From: Streptomyces sp. MspMP-M5
GTDB lineage: Bacteria; Actinomycetota; Actinomycetes; Streptomycetales; Streptomycetaceae
Length of the DNA stretch: 63,095 nt
Assembly: GCF_000373585.1 (NCBI RefSeq)
Contig: NZ_KB891886.1
Coordinates: forward strand, 1-63,095
Direction of reading: 5' to 3'
A program made the translations under genes and the position numbers. Below, one piece after another: positions 28,038 through 38,166 of the stretch (position 1 is the stretch's first letter; each line of letters begins with the position of its first letter). The notes below the pieces were generated by a model. The model saw nothing but the letters and a program-made list of their open reading frames with translations. It made no database searches and had not been told where the DNA came from.

Positions 28038-30626
28038 GTGCCAGGTGAGAATCTGTCCCGGGAAGAGGCACGTGAGCGGGGCCGGCTGCTGACGGTCGAC
28101 GGTTACGACGTGGCGCTGGACGTCCGCTCAGCGGTCGCCCGGGGCCCCGAGGCGGCCACCTTCCGCTCCCGGACGACGATCCGCTTCCGCTGCGCCGAAC
28201 CCGGCGCGACCAGCTTCGCGGACCTCCTGGCCCCCTCGGTCTCCTCGGTGACCCTCAACGGCCGGGAGCTGGAGGTGGCCGAGGTCTTCGACGGCACCCG
28301 GATCGCCCTGGCCAGCCTGGCCGCCGAGAACACCCTCGTCGTCGACGCGCAGTGCGCCTACAGCCGCACCGGCGAGGGCCTGCACCGCTTCGTCGACCCC
28401 GAGGACGGCGAGGTCTACCTCTACACCCAGTACGAACCCGCCGACTCCCGCCGGGTCTTCGCCAACTTCGAACAGCCCGATCTGAAGGCCCCGTTCACCT
28501 TCGAGGTGACCGCGCCGGACGGCTGGCTGGTGCTGAGCAACGGCGCCCAGGAGGGCCCCGTCGAGGGAAGCACGCGCCGGTTCGCGACCACCAAGCCGAT
28601 CTCCACGTACATCACCGCGGTGGTCGCCGGGCCGTACCACTACGTGACCGACAGCTACCGCCGCACCTTCGAGGACGGCACCGAGCTGGAGGTCCCGCTC
28701 GGGGCGCTCTGCCGCAAGGGGCTGGCCCGGCACTTCGACGCGGACGACGTCTTCACCGTCACCAAGCAGGGCCTGGACTTCTTCCACGACCACTTCGACT
28801 TCCCGTACCCGTTCGGCAAGTACGACCAGGCGTTCGTGCCGGAGTACAACCTCGGCGCGATGGAGAACCCCGGCTGCGTCACCTTCCGCGAGGAGTTCAT
28901 CTTCCGCGGCAAGGTCACCGAGGCGTCCTACGAGCGCCGGGCCAACGTCATCCTGCACGAGATGGCGCACATGTGGTTCGGCGACCTGGTCACCATGCAC
29001 TGGTGGGACGACCTGTGGCTGAAGGAGTCCTACGCGGACTTCATGGGCAGCTTCGCGCAGGTGGGCGCGACCCGCTTCACCGACGGCTGGATCACCTTCG
29101 CCAACCGCCGCAAGTCCTGGGCGTACCGGGCCGACCAGCTGCCCTCCACCCACCCGGTCACCGCCGACATCCGCGACCTGGAGGACGCCAAGCTCAACTT
29201 CGACGGCATCACCTACGCCAAGGGCGCCAGCGTCCTGAAGCAGCTGGTGGCGTACGTCGGCCAGGACGCGTTCCTGGAGGGCGCCCGGCGCTACTTCAAG
29301 CGGCACGCCTACGGCAACACCCGGCTCGCGGACCTGCTGTCGGTGCTGGAGGAGACCTCCGGCCGGGACCTGGCCACCTGGTCCCGCGCCTGGCTGGAGA
29401 CGGCCGGCCTCAACTCCCTGACGCCGCAGGTCACTTACGACGCCGAGGGCCGGATCACCGAGCTGAGCATCCTCCAGGAGGCGTCCGAGAGCCACCCGGA
29501 GCTGCGCCCGCACCGGGTCGCGGTGGGCCTGTACCGCCGCCTGGACGCGGACTCGGCGCTGGTGCGCTACGCCCGCGCCGAGGTGGACGTGGCCGGGCCG
29601 CGGACGGCGGTGCCGGAGCTGGCCGGGGCCGAGCGGCCGGAGCTGATCCTGGTCAACGACGAGGACCTGACGTACTGCAAGACCCGCTTCGACGAGGGGT
29701 CGCTGGCCACCCTGCGGGCCCGGCTCGGCGATCTGGCCGACCCGCTGGCGCGGGCGCTGTGCTGGGCGGCGGTGTGGGGGCTGACCCGGGACGGGCTGAT
29801 GCCGGCCCGCGACTTCCTGGCGCTGGTGCGGCGGTTCGCCGGCGCGGAGACCGTCGTCGGGGTGCTGCAGTCGGTGCTCGGCCAGGCAGAGGCGGCGTTG
29901 GAGCACTATGTCGCGCCGGAGTACCGCGAGCGGGCCGCCCGGGAGCTGTCCGAGGGCGCGCTGCGCGAGCTGCGGCTGGCCGAGCCGGGCAGCGGCCACC
30001 AGCTCAGCTGGGCCCGGCACTTCGCCGCGGTGGCCACCACCCCGGCCGACCTCCAGCTCCTGCGCGGGCTGCTGGACGGCACCGCCAAGATCGACGGGCT
30101 GGACGTGGACCAGGAGCTGCGCTGGGCGTTCCTGCTGCCGCTGGCCGCGCACGGGACCGCCGACGAGGCCGCGATCGCCGCCGAACTGGCCCGCGACGAC
30201 ACCGCCTCCGGCAAGCGGCATCAGGTGCGCTGCCTGGCCGCCCGCCCCTCGGCCGAGGTCAAGGCGGCCGCCTGGGCGGACGTGATGGAGTCCGACACTC
30301 TCTCCAACGCCCTGGTGGAGGCGACCCTCAGCGGCTTCGCCCAGCCCTCGCAGCGGGAGTTGCTGGCGCCGTACGCGCCGCGCTACTTCAGCGCGATCGA
30401 GCGGATCTGGCGGGAACGGTCCATCGAGATCGGGATGTCGGTGGTGCGCGGGCTGTTCCCGTCCTGGCAGGTGGACGCGGCCACGCTGGCGGCCGCGGAC
30501 GGCTGGCTGGCGGAGCACCCGGAGGCGGCGCCCGCACTGCGCCGGCTGGTGCTGGAGGAGCGGGACGACCTGGCCCGGGCGCTGCGCGCACAGGCTTGTG
30601 ACGAGGCGGCCGGCCCCAGGCCGTAA
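28038..30626 (+). CDS. pepN: Aminopeptidase N (M1 family), copy 1
   Basis: This zinc metallopeptidase removes N-terminal residues from peptides in the cytoplasm. The 862-residue protein has the substrate motif GAMEN near 274-278, the zinc motif HEMAH at 307-311, and the third ligand Glu330 in KESYA. An ERAP1-like C-terminal domain follows. The GTG start is supported by GAGGGAGG upstream. A second pepN paralogue starts 6.1 kb downstream on the same strand. Both start with a near-identical PG-NL-REEA N-terminus, which points to an ancient duplication. It is divergent from the DsbA-like gene. Confidence 0.95.
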   Translation: MPGENLSREEARERGRLLTVDGYDVALDVRSAVARGPEAATFRSRTTIRFRCAEPGATSFADLLAPSVSSVTLNGRELEVAEVFDGTRIALASLAAENTLVVDAQCAYSRTGEGLHRFVDPEDGEVYLYTQYEPADSRRVFANFEQPDLKAPFTFEVTAPDGWLVLSNGAQEGPVEGSTRRFATTKPISTYITAVVAGPYHYVTDSYRRTFEDGTELEVPLGALCRKGLARHFDADDVFTVTKQGLDFFHDHFDFPYPFGKYDQAFVPEYNLGAMENPGCVTFREEFIFRGKVTEASYERRANVILHEMAHMWFGDLVTMHWWDDLWLKESYADFMGSFAQVGATRFTDGWITFANRRKSWAYRADQLPSTHPVTADIRDLEDAKLNFDGITYAKGASVLKQLVAYVGQDAFLEGARRYFKRHAYGNTRLADLLSVLEETSGRDLATWSRAWLETAGLNSLTPQVTYDAEGRITELSILQEASESHPELRPHRVAVGLYRRLDADSALVRYARAEVDVAGPRTAVPELAGAERPELILVNDEDLTYCKTRFDEGSLATLRARLGDLADPLARALCWAAVWGLTRDGLMPARDFLALVRRFAGAETVVGVLQSVLGQAEAALEHYVAPEYRERAARELSEGALRELRLAEPGSGHQLSWARHFAAVATTPADLQLLRGLLDGTAKIDGLDVDQELRWAFLLPLAAHGTADEAAIAAELARDDTASGKRHQVRCLAARPSAEVKAAAWADVMESDTLSNALVEATLSGFAQPSQRELLAPYAPRYFSAIERIWRERSIEIGMSVVRGLFPSWQVDAATLAAADGWLAEHPEAAPALRRLVLEERDDLARALRAQACDEAAGPRP

Positions 30627-30750
30627 CCCCGCCCCCGACCTGCCATCATCGGCCGTCGAACGCCCGTACTTGAGGGCAGGATTGTCCCGCTTGTGCCACA
30701 GGCGGGTAACAGCGGTTAGGGGGTGGAGCGGGGCCGGGAATCTGCCCGGC

Positions 30751-31776
30751 ATGAACCACGACACCCCGCTCTCCCCGCTCCCCCTCCACCACCTCGCCGA
30801 CGGCAGCTGCCCGGTGCTGACGACACATCAGCTCCGGGCGTACGGCGTCCCGCCCGCCGAGATCGCCGAGCGCTGCCGCCCGGGCGGCCCCTGGCAGCAG
30901 CTGCTGCCGGGCGTCCACCTGCTCCACCAGGGGCCGCCCACCAGCGAGGAGCGGCTGCACGCCGCGCTGCTCTACGCCCGCCACCGCGCCCCGTCCGTGC
31001 CGGCCCAGCCCCGGTCCGCGGAGCCCGTCCCGGAACCGATGATCACCGGGCTGGCGGCGCTCGCCCTGCACGGCTTCGCCGCCGCTCCCCCGCTGCTCTC
31101 CCTGGACCGCATCGAGGTCCTGGTGGCCCGCACCCGGCGGCTGCGCCCGGCCGGCTTCGCGGGGATCGTCCGCGGCGCGGACCTGCCGCAGCCCGAGGAG
31201 GTCACCGGCGTGCCCACCGCCCCCGTCCCGCGGGCGCTGGCCGACGCGGTGGCCGGCCTCTCCGACGGCACCACGGTGCGCCGGCTGCTGACCGAGGCGG
31301 TGCGCGGCGGGCACTGCGAGGCGGCCTCGGTGGTGCGGGAGCTGAGCCGGGCCCGGCTGCTGACCCGGCCGCACGTGGTGGACGCGGTGGACGCCCTGAT
31401 GGCCGAGGGCCGGGCCCTGGCCGAGCAGCGGCTCTACGACCTGGTGCGCGCCTTCGGGCTGCCCGACCCGGTGTGGAACGTCGACCTGCGGCTGCCCGGC
31501 GGCCCGTACCTGGGTGCGGCCGACGCGTACTGGCCCGAATACGGGGTGGCCGTGACGCTCGACACCCGCACCCCGCGCCCGTCCGACCACCGCCCCGCCG
31601 ATCCGCCCCGCGACGAGCAGCGGGAGCGCCTGGAGCGGCTCGGCATCACCCTCGTCCGCTGCCGGCCGCGGACCCTGCGGGAGGCCCCCGAGCAGCAGGC
31701 GGCGGTGGTCCGCACGGCCCTGATGGCGGCGGTGGACCGGGAGCCCGCCTCGTACGTCGTCGTCCTGCCGCACTGA
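30751..31776 (+). CDS. AbiEi-type/DUF559-like protein of unknown function
   Basis: This 341-residue protein has an N-terminal winged-helix-like segment (LTTHQLRAYGVPPAEI) followed by GVHLLHQG, the arrangement of AbiEi-type antitoxin and related actinobacterial proteins. The C-terminal part resembles a DUF559/Vsr-like restriction-endonuclease fold (AADAYWPEYGVAVTLD, then RERLERLGITLVRCR). The acidic metal ligands expected there (usually EVDG) are partly replaced, so nuclease activity is doubtful. No AbiEii toxin is adjacent. The ATG at 30751 has only a weak ribosome-binding site. It sits between pepN copy 1 and asd. Confidence 0.7.
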   Translation: MNHDTPLSPLPLHHLADGSCPVLTTHQLRAYGVPPAEIAERCRPGGPWQQLLPGVHLLHQGPPTSEERLHAALLYARHRAPSVPAQPRSAEPVPEPMITGLAALALHGFAAAPPLLSLDRIEVLVARTRRLRPAGFAGIVRGADLPQPEEVTGVPTAPVPRALADAVAGLSDGTTVRRLLTEAVRGGHCEAASVVRELSRARLLTRPHVVDAVDALMAEGRALAEQRLYDLVRAFGLPDPVWNVDLRLPGGPYLGAADAYWPEYGVAVTLDTRTPRPSDHRPADPPRDEQRERLERLGITLVRCRPRTLREAPEQQAAVVRTALMAAVDREPASYVVVLPH

Positions 31777-31800
31777 CCGCACCCCGCCCCGGGCGGGTGA

Positions 31801-33021
<1,221 letters not shown>

Positions 33022-33036
33022 GCGGCTTCCCGCGAC

Positions 33037-33084
33037 AACGGCCGGGGCTCGCACGGAAAGCGTTCCGTGCGAGCCCCGGCCGTT
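33037..33084 (+). terminator. Terminator after asd
   Basis: A 22-base-pair stem (33037-33058 with 33063-33084) closes an AGCG loop and ends in TTT. It lies between asd and the convergent antitoxin gene. Confidence 0.88.
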
Positions 33085-33109
33085 TCAGGTATTGCCCATC
33101 GGGCCCGCC

Positions 33110-33439
33110 TCACGCCACCTTGACCGCGGTCTCGCCCCGCCGGACGACCACGGATACCTCACCGCCCAGAGCCTCGGCATACGCCCGCAGTACGTCCAGA
33201 CTGTCGACCTGACCATGCTCGATCTGAGAGATACGCGCCTGGCTGACTCCGAGAGCCGCCGCGAGGCCGCCCTGTGTCAGCCCCGCCTCCCGCCTGAGGG
33301 CCGCGAGTTCATGGCCGCGGACCCGGGCCACGTTCTCCGCACGCACCCGCGCACGCGCCTGCTCCGCCTCCTCGGAAGCCATCCGGGGGTACCGCTCAAA
33401 CGCCTCGGCGCGCACCTCGCGCCACGAACGCCCCTTCAT
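33110..33439 (-). CDS. higA: HigA-type XRE antitoxin
   Basis: This 109-residue protein has an Arg/Glu-rich helical N-terminus and a C-terminal Cro/C1 helix-turn-helix (LTQGGLAAALGVSQARISQI near residues 54-73). This is the layout of actinobacterial HigA-like antitoxins. Its ATG (33437-33439) overlaps the TGA stop of the preceding toxin frame as ATGA, so the pair was translationally coupled. It should bind and repress the operator at 33818-33833, alone or with toxin. The antitoxin frame itself is intact although the toxin frame is broken. Confidence 0.85.
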   Translation of the reverse strand: MKGRSWREVRAEAFERYPRMASEEAEQARARVRAENVARVRGHELAALRREAGLTQGGLAAALGVSQARISQIEHGQVDSLDVLRAYAEALGGEVSVVVRRGETAVKVA

Positions 33440-33808
33440 CCCTCGTCCTCCCGCTTCCTACTGTCCGTGTACTGTCCGTAACGAAGCTCAGCGAGCGGAA
33501 TGTTCTCCGTGTACCACTGGGACCATCTGCCCGACTTGTCGCCTGCCACCAGAATGACGGCCCTCCGCTCGACGTCGAAGACGAAGAGCATCCTGACCTC
33601 CGAGGTGCCTCTGGACCCCGGGCGCAGCTCCTTGAAGGTTGTGCAGCACGCTGCCATGGATCCGGTCGACCATGGGGCGACCGAGTGACGGACCGCCGGC
33701 GGCGAGATGGTCGAGTGCGTCCGTGACCCTGTCCGCAGATGCTGGATCGTCCCGGCACAGCTGGAGAAACCAGCCCTCGACGGGCTCCAGCAAAATGATG
33801 TCCCACAT
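33436..33808 (-). pseudogene. HigB/RelE-type toxin with an internal frameshift
   Basis: The 5' part, from the ATG at 33808, encodes MWDIILLEPVEGWFLQL through IHGSVLHNLQ. The 3' part, in another frame, encodes FKELRPGSRGTSEVRMLFVF through to a stop at 33436. Joined, they give a standard toxin of about 123 residues with the expected HNLKELRPGS core. The two frames differ by one extra T in CTT-C near 33635-33636 (minus strand AACCTTCAAGG). Without it the frame reads AAC CTC AAG GAG. Uncorrected, the first frame stops at 33488. The options are a real inactivating mutation, a sequencing error, or, less likely, a +1 translational shift. Confidence 0.75.
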
Positions 33809-33817
33809 ACCGCGAAC

Positions 33818-33833
33818 ATAAGGTCTACCTTAT
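33818..33833. promoter_or_regulatory. Palindromic toxin-antitoxin operator
   Basis: ATAAGGT-CT-ACCTTAT is a perfect inverted repeat with 7-base arms, 10-25 bases upstream of the toxin ATG. On the minus strand it contains TATAAG, which may be the -10 itself. HigA-type antitoxins bind such sites; binding here is inferred. Confidence 0.7.
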
Positions 33834-34049
33834 ACCCCTGGCCGAGCTTTCCGCCTCCCTCACCTGGGAGAGTGACGTTGCCGATACGTGGTCATGCCCT
33901 GCCTCCGGCGACCGCCACCCAGAGGCTGTCGGGGTCTGGACATCGAGTCCCTCGTCGGAAAGCCCGTCCCCCGTGAACCGGTCCCAGAAGGCGGCGTCCC
34001 CGCTCGCATACCACTCGTCCCAGGCCGCAAGGTAGTCCGCCTCGCTCAC
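33825..34049 (-). CDS. Small hypothetical protein, 74 residues
   Basis: This small protein begins MSEADYLAAWDEWYASGDAA and continues with an acidic, Trp-rich, soluble sequence. I know no named domain. The GTG at 34049 is preceded by GGAGACGG; an ATG at 34061 would add four residues. The Trp/Asp-rich start does not look like a shadow of the antisense region, and it lies just outside pepN copy 2. Its stop codon (33825-33827) falls inside the toxin-antitoxin operator, so transcription of this gene would run through that promoter. It is divergent from pepN copy 2. Confidence 0.55.
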   Translation of the reverse strand: MSEADYLAAWDEWYASGDAAFWDRFTGDGLSDEGLDVQTPTASGWRSPEAGHDHVSATSLSQVREAESSARGIR

Positions 34050-34184
34050 ACCCGTCTCCATGAGCTGAAACCTACCGACAGTTGCCGTCTGAGCACTACC
34101 GGAAAGTGCCCGATACCCGTCCCGATGCACGTGGAAGGATGGCCCGACGCTGCGACAACCGTTGACTGTGAAGGAGTGGCACGG

Positions 34185-36758
34185 GTGCCTGGTACGAATC
34201 TGACCCGGGAAGAGGCCCAGGAGCGGGCGCGTCTGCTGACCGTGGACGCGTACGACATCGAGCTGGACCTGAGCGGGGCGCAGGAGGGAGGCACGTTCCG
34301 GTCGGTGACGACGGTGCTGTTCGACGCCGCGGAGGAGGGCGCCGCGTCGTTCATCGACCTGGTGGCGCCGACCGTGCACGAGGTGGTGCTCAACGGCACC
34401 GCGCTCGATGCGGCGGCGGTGTTCCAGGACTCTCGGATCGCGCTGCCCGGGCTGCGGGCCGGCCGCAACGAGCTGACGGTCGTCGCCGACTGCGCGTACA
34501 CCAACACCGGTGAGGGGCTGCACCGGTTCGTCGACCCGGTGGACCAGCAGGCGTACCTCTACACGCAGTTCGAGGTGCCGGACGCCCGGCGGGTGTTCGC
34601 GTCCTTCGAGCAGCCGGACTTGAAGGCGACGTTCCGGTTCACCGTGAAGGCCCCGGCGGGCTGGACGGTGATCTCGAACTCCCCGACGCCGGAACCGGCC
34701 GGCGACGTCTGGCGCTTCGAGCCGACCCCGCGGATCTCGACGTACATCACCGCGCTGATCGCCGGCCCGTACCACAGCGTGCACAGCACCTGGGAGGGCG
34801 CGGACGGGCGGTCGGTGCCGCTGGGGATCTACTGCCGGCCGTCGCTGGCCGAGCACCTGGACGCGGAGGAGATCTTCGCGGTCACCCGGCAGGGCTTCGA
34901 CTGGTTCCAGGAGAAGTTCGACTACGCCTACCCGTTCGCCAAGTACGACCAGCTCTTCGTGCCGGAGTTCAACGCCGGCGCCATGGAGAACGCCGGCGCG
35001 GTGACCATCCGCGACCAGTACGTCTTCCGCTCGAAGGTGACGGATGCGGCCTACGAGGTGCGGGCCGAGACGATCCTGCACGAGCTGGCGCACATGTGGT
35101 TCGGCGACCTGGTCACCATGGAGTGGTGGAACGACCTGTGGCTGAACGAGTCGTTCGCCACCTACACCTCGATCGCCTGCCAGGCGTACGCGCCGGGCAG
35201 CAAGTGGCCGCACTCCTGGACCACCTTCGCCAACTCCATGAAGACCTGGGCCTACCGGCAGGACCAGCTGCCGTCCACCCACCCGATCATGGCGGAGATC
35301 CGCGACCTGGACGACGTCCTGGTCAACTTCGACGGCATCACCTACGCCAAGGGCGCCAGCGTCCTCAAGCAGCTGGTGGCCTACGTCGGCATGGACGAGT
35401 TCTTCACCGGCGTGCAGGCGTACTTCAAGGCGCACGCCTTCGGCAACACCCGGCTGTCGGACCTGCTCGGGGCGCTGGAGGCGACCAGCGGCCGGGACCT
35501 GGCGACCTGGTCGAAGAAGTGGCTGCAGACGGCCGGCATCAACATCCTGCGGCCGGAGCTCACGGTCGACGCGGACGGCACCGTCACCGCGTTCGCGGTG
35601 CGGCAGGAGGCGCCGGCGCTGCCCGCCGGGGCGACCGGCGAGCCGGTACTGCGGCCGCACCGGATCGCCATCGGCTACTACGACCTGACCGACGGCAAGC
35701 TGGTCCGCACCGGCGGCGTCGAGCTGGACGTGGACGGCGAGCGGACCGAGGTGCCGTTCCCCGAGGGCTTCCGCCGCCCGGACGTCATCCTCCTCAACGA
35801 CGGCGACCTCTCCTACGCCAAGGTCCGGCTCGACGAGGAGTCGCTGAAGGTGGTCACCGCGCACCTCGGCGACTTCACCGACTCGCTGCCGCGGGCGCTG
35901 TGCTGGGCCTCGGCCTGGGACATGACCCGCGACGGCGAACTGCCCACCCGTGACTACCTCGCGCTGGTCCTCTCCGGCATCGGCAAGGAGTCCGACATCG
36001 GCGTCGTCCAGTCCCTGCACCGCCAGGTGAAGCTGGCGCTGGACCTGTACGCGGCGCCCGAGTGGCGCGAGAGCGGCCTGGCGCAGTGGACCGAGGCGGC
36101 GCTGGCGCACCTGCGGGCGGCCGAGCCGGGCAGCGACCACCAGCTGGCCTGGGCGCGGGCGTTCGCCGCGGCGGCCCGCACCGGCGAGCAGCTGGACCTC
36201 CTCGCCGGCCTGCTGGACGGTACCGAGGAGATCCCCGGGCTGGCCGTGGACACCGAGCTGCGCTGGACGCTGCTGGAGCGGCTGGCGGCCACCGGCCGGG
36301 CCGACGAGCCGGAGATCGCCGCCGAGCTGGAGCGGGACAAGACCTCGGCGGGCGAGCGGCACGCGGCGACGGCGCGCGCCGCGCGGCCCACCGCGGAGGC
36401 GAAGGCGGAAGCCTGGGCGTCGGTCGTGGAGTCCGACAAACTCCCCAACGCCGTCCAGGAGGCGGTCATCGCCGGCTTCGTCCAGCCCGACCAGCGGGAG
36501 CTGCTGGCGCCCTACACCGCGAAGTACTTCGCGGCGGTCAAGGACGTCTGGGAGAGCCGCAGCCACGAGATGGCGCAGCAGATCGTGGTGGGCCACTACC
36601 CGGCCCTCCAGGTCTCCCAGGAGACCCTGGACGCCACCGACGCCTGGCTGGCCCGGGCCGAGCCCAGCCCGGCGCTGCGCCGGCTGGTCACGGAGTCCCG
36701 GGCCGGCGTCGAGCGGGCCCTGAGGGCCCGCGCGGCGGACGCGGCCGCCGGGGCCTGA
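34185..36758 (+). CDS. pepN: Aminopeptidase N (M1 family), copy 2
   Basis: This 857-residue zinc aminopeptidase is paralogous to the gene at 28038. It has GAMEN near 266-270, the zinc motif HELAH at 299-303 and Glu322 in NESFA, and the same C-terminal helical domain. The GTG start at 34185 follows AAGGAG by eight bases and gives the same N-terminus type as copy 1 (PGTNLTREEAQERARLLTVD). The two copies differ in the loops around the active site (for example MEWWNDLWLNESF against MHWWDDLWLKESY), so substrate preference may differ. It ends at a terminator shared with allantoicase. Confidence 0.95.
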   Translation: MPGTNLTREEAQERARLLTVDAYDIELDLSGAQEGGTFRSVTTVLFDAAEEGAASFIDLVAPTVHEVVLNGTALDAAAVFQDSRIALPGLRAGRNELTVVADCAYTNTGEGLHRFVDPVDQQAYLYTQFEVPDARRVFASFEQPDLKATFRFTVKAPAGWTVISNSPTPEPAGDVWRFEPTPRISTYITALIAGPYHSVHSTWEGADGRSVPLGIYCRPSLAEHLDAEEIFAVTRQGFDWFQEKFDYAYPFAKYDQLFVPEFNAGAMENAGAVTIRDQYVFRSKVTDAAYEVRAETILHELAHMWFGDLVTMEWWNDLWLNESFATYTSIACQAYAPGSKWPHSWTTFANSMKTWAYRQDQLPSTHPIMAEIRDLDDVLVNFDGITYAKGASVLKQLVAYVGMDEFFTGVQAYFKAHAFGNTRLSDLLGALEATSGRDLATWSKKWLQTAGINILRPELTVDADGTVTAFAVRQEAPALPAGATGEPVLRPHRIAIGYYDLTDGKLVRTGGVELDVDGERTEVPFPEGFRRPDVILLNDGDLSYAKVRLDEESLKVVTAHLGDFTDSLPRALCWASAWDMTRDGELPTRDYLALVLSGIGKESDIGVVQSLHRQVKLALDLYAAPEWRESGLAQWTEAALAHLRAAEPGSDHQLAWARAFAAAARTGEQLDLLAGLLDGTEEIPGLAVDTELRWTLLERLAATGRADEPEIAAELERDKTSAGERHAATARAARPTAEAKAEAWASVVESDKLPNAVQEAVIAGFVQPDQRELLAPYTAKYFAAVKDVWESRSHEMAQQIVVGHYPALQVSQETLDATDAWLARAEPSPALRRLVTESRAGVERALRARAADAAAGA

Positions 36759-36777
36759 CCGGCCCACGGCATGGAGT

Positions 36778-36821
36778 CGCCCGGCGGACGGCGCGTCAGG
36801 AGCGTGACCGTCCGCCGGGCG
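36778..36821. terminator. Terminator between pepN copy 2 and allantoicase
   Basis: A perfect 14-base-pair stem (36778-36791 with 36808-36821) with a 16-base loop lies between two convergent genes. Confidence 0.75.
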
Positions 36822-36909
36822 GGTCGGGAAGCCCCCGGCTCCGGGGAGCGCGAAGGAGTGCCGCCGGGCTCCGTCCCCCTCGCACGGGGCCCGGCGGAAG
36901 GCGGGGGGG

Positions 36910-38055
36910 TCAGCCGCTCAACTCGTCGAAGCGGCGGACCAGTTCGGCCCGGCCGGCCTCGGTGAGGTCGCCGTGCACCCGCATACGGGCCAGGCCGCCG
37001 TCGGGGTAGACGTCCAGGCGGAGGTGGGTGGCGGTGACCCGGCGGGGCAGCACGAAGCGGTGCGGGGTGTCGGGCTGGAGCCGCGTCGTGGGCAGGATCT
37101 CGAACCACGCGGACGCGTCGTCCGGGTTCCCGTCGCAGCCCGAAAGCCGGGCCCAGCCGGCCGAGTTGCCCTTGAGGCAGGCGGTGTCGATCTCGACGGC
37201 GCGGATCTCGCCCTGTGCGGCGAGCCGGAAGCGCACCCAGTCGTTGGTGCCGCGGACCCGGCGGCGGCGGTTCTCCCAGCCGTCGTCCATCTTGCGCGAG
37301 AGGTCCGGCTGGATGATCTGGGTGGGCGAGGAGTAGAAGCGGTCCGAGGCGTCCTCGACGGTGCCGCCGTGCATCACCGACACCAGGTCGAGGGTGCCGA
37401 GCACGTCCAGCCACTCGGGGTCGGGGACCACCTCGCCGTGGACCCGGAGGCGGGCTATGCCGCCGTCGGGGTGCTGCTTGAGGCGGAGGTGGGTGAAGCG
37501 GCGCTCGGCGGTGACCTCGAAGCCGTTGGCGGCGTGGCCGCGTACGGGGGTGCGGGGGACGATCTCCTCCCACTTCACGTCGTCGGCGAGCAGCTCCTCG
37601 GGGCCGGGGCTGCCGGGCAGCGCGGTGGCCTCGACGGTGACCTGCTGCGGGTAGTTGCCGCGGAAGTGGGCGGTGTCGACGACGACGCCGCGGATCACGC
37701 CGGGGGCGGCGAGGCGGATCAGCGCCCAGTCGTGCGCGTCCTCGGTGGGGAAGGGATGGTCGCCGTCGGCGCCCCGGCGGCGCCGGGTCTCCCAGCCGTC
37801 CATGATCTTGCCCTTGTGCCCGAAGCGCTCGGGGTCGAAGACCGCCGGGCCCGGCTTCAGCAGGTTCTCCCGCTCGGCGAAGAACTCGTCGTTGGCGGCG
37901 ATCACACCGGCTCCGAGGCGGCGGTCGGCCAGGTCGACGAGCGCGGTGAAGGGGAAGTCACCGCCGCGGTAGTCGGCGTACGGATCGCCGCCGGCGTAGG
38001 GCTGGGCGTCGTTGGCGTGCGGATCGGTGGCATCGGCGGCCGGGGTGGCGGACAT
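36910..38055 (-). CDS. alc: Allantoicase
   Basis: Allantoicase splits allantoate into ureidoglycolate and urea in purine nitrogen salvage. The 381-residue protein is made of two repeated jelly-roll halves, visible as paired motifs: KIMDGWETRRRR and KMDDGWENRRRR, then HPDGGIARLRVHGE and YPDGGLARMRVHGD. The ATG at 38055 is preceded by AAGGG. The usual partner, allantoinase, and the IclR-type regulator are not adjacent. Instead a LysR gene lies directly upstream on the same strand, and a 17-base palindrome lies between the two. It is convergent with pepN copy 2. Confidence 0.94.
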   Translation of the reverse strand: MSATPAADATDPHANDAQPYAGGDPYADYRGGDFPFTALVDLADRRLGAGVIAANDEFFAERENLLKPGPAVFDPERFGHKGKIMDGWETRRRRGADGDHPFPTEDAHDWALIRLAAPGVIRGVVVDTAHFRGNYPQQVTVEATALPGSPGPEELLADDVKWEEIVPRTPVRGHAANGFEVTAERRFTHLRLKQHPDGGIARLRVHGEVVPDPEWLDVLGTLDLVSVMHGGTVEDASDRFYSSPTQIIQPDLSRKMDDGWENRRRRVRGTNDWVRFRLAAQGEIRAVEIDTACLKGNSAGWARLSGCDGNPDDASAWFEILPTTRLQPDTPHRFVLPRRVTATHLRLDVYPDGGLARMRVHGDLTEAGRAELVRRFDELSG

Positions 38056-38149
38056 GCGTTGCCCTTCTGCTCCTGTGTGCGGTGCTGGGGACCGGTCCAC
38101 CGTCGCAGCGGAACACCTCACAGGTCCATCGAAAGTTCGTGAGGAATAT

Positions 38150-38166
38150 TTTCAGTCGGACTGAAA
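38150..38166. promoter_or_regulatory. Palindrome upstream of allantoicase
   Basis: TTTCAGTC-G-GACTGAAA is a perfect palindrome 95-111 bases upstream of alc. It also encodes the last residues of the LysR protein (FQSD). A shorter version of the same dyad lies upstream of the lysR gene, which suggests a LysR-bound site controlling alc. Confidence 0.6.

Noticed and set aside
33600..33660. Programmed +1 frameshift producing an active toxin
   Set aside because: The CTT slip codon is suggestive, but there is no stop or rare codon in the A site and no upstream stimulator at the right distance. A plain mutation or read error is the simpler reading.
33825..36767. 980-codon minus-strand frame opposite pepN copy 2
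   Set aside because: Only its last 74-78 codons, outside pepN, look like a real protein; the rest is the antisense shadow of pepN. I kept only the short 3' part as a small gene.
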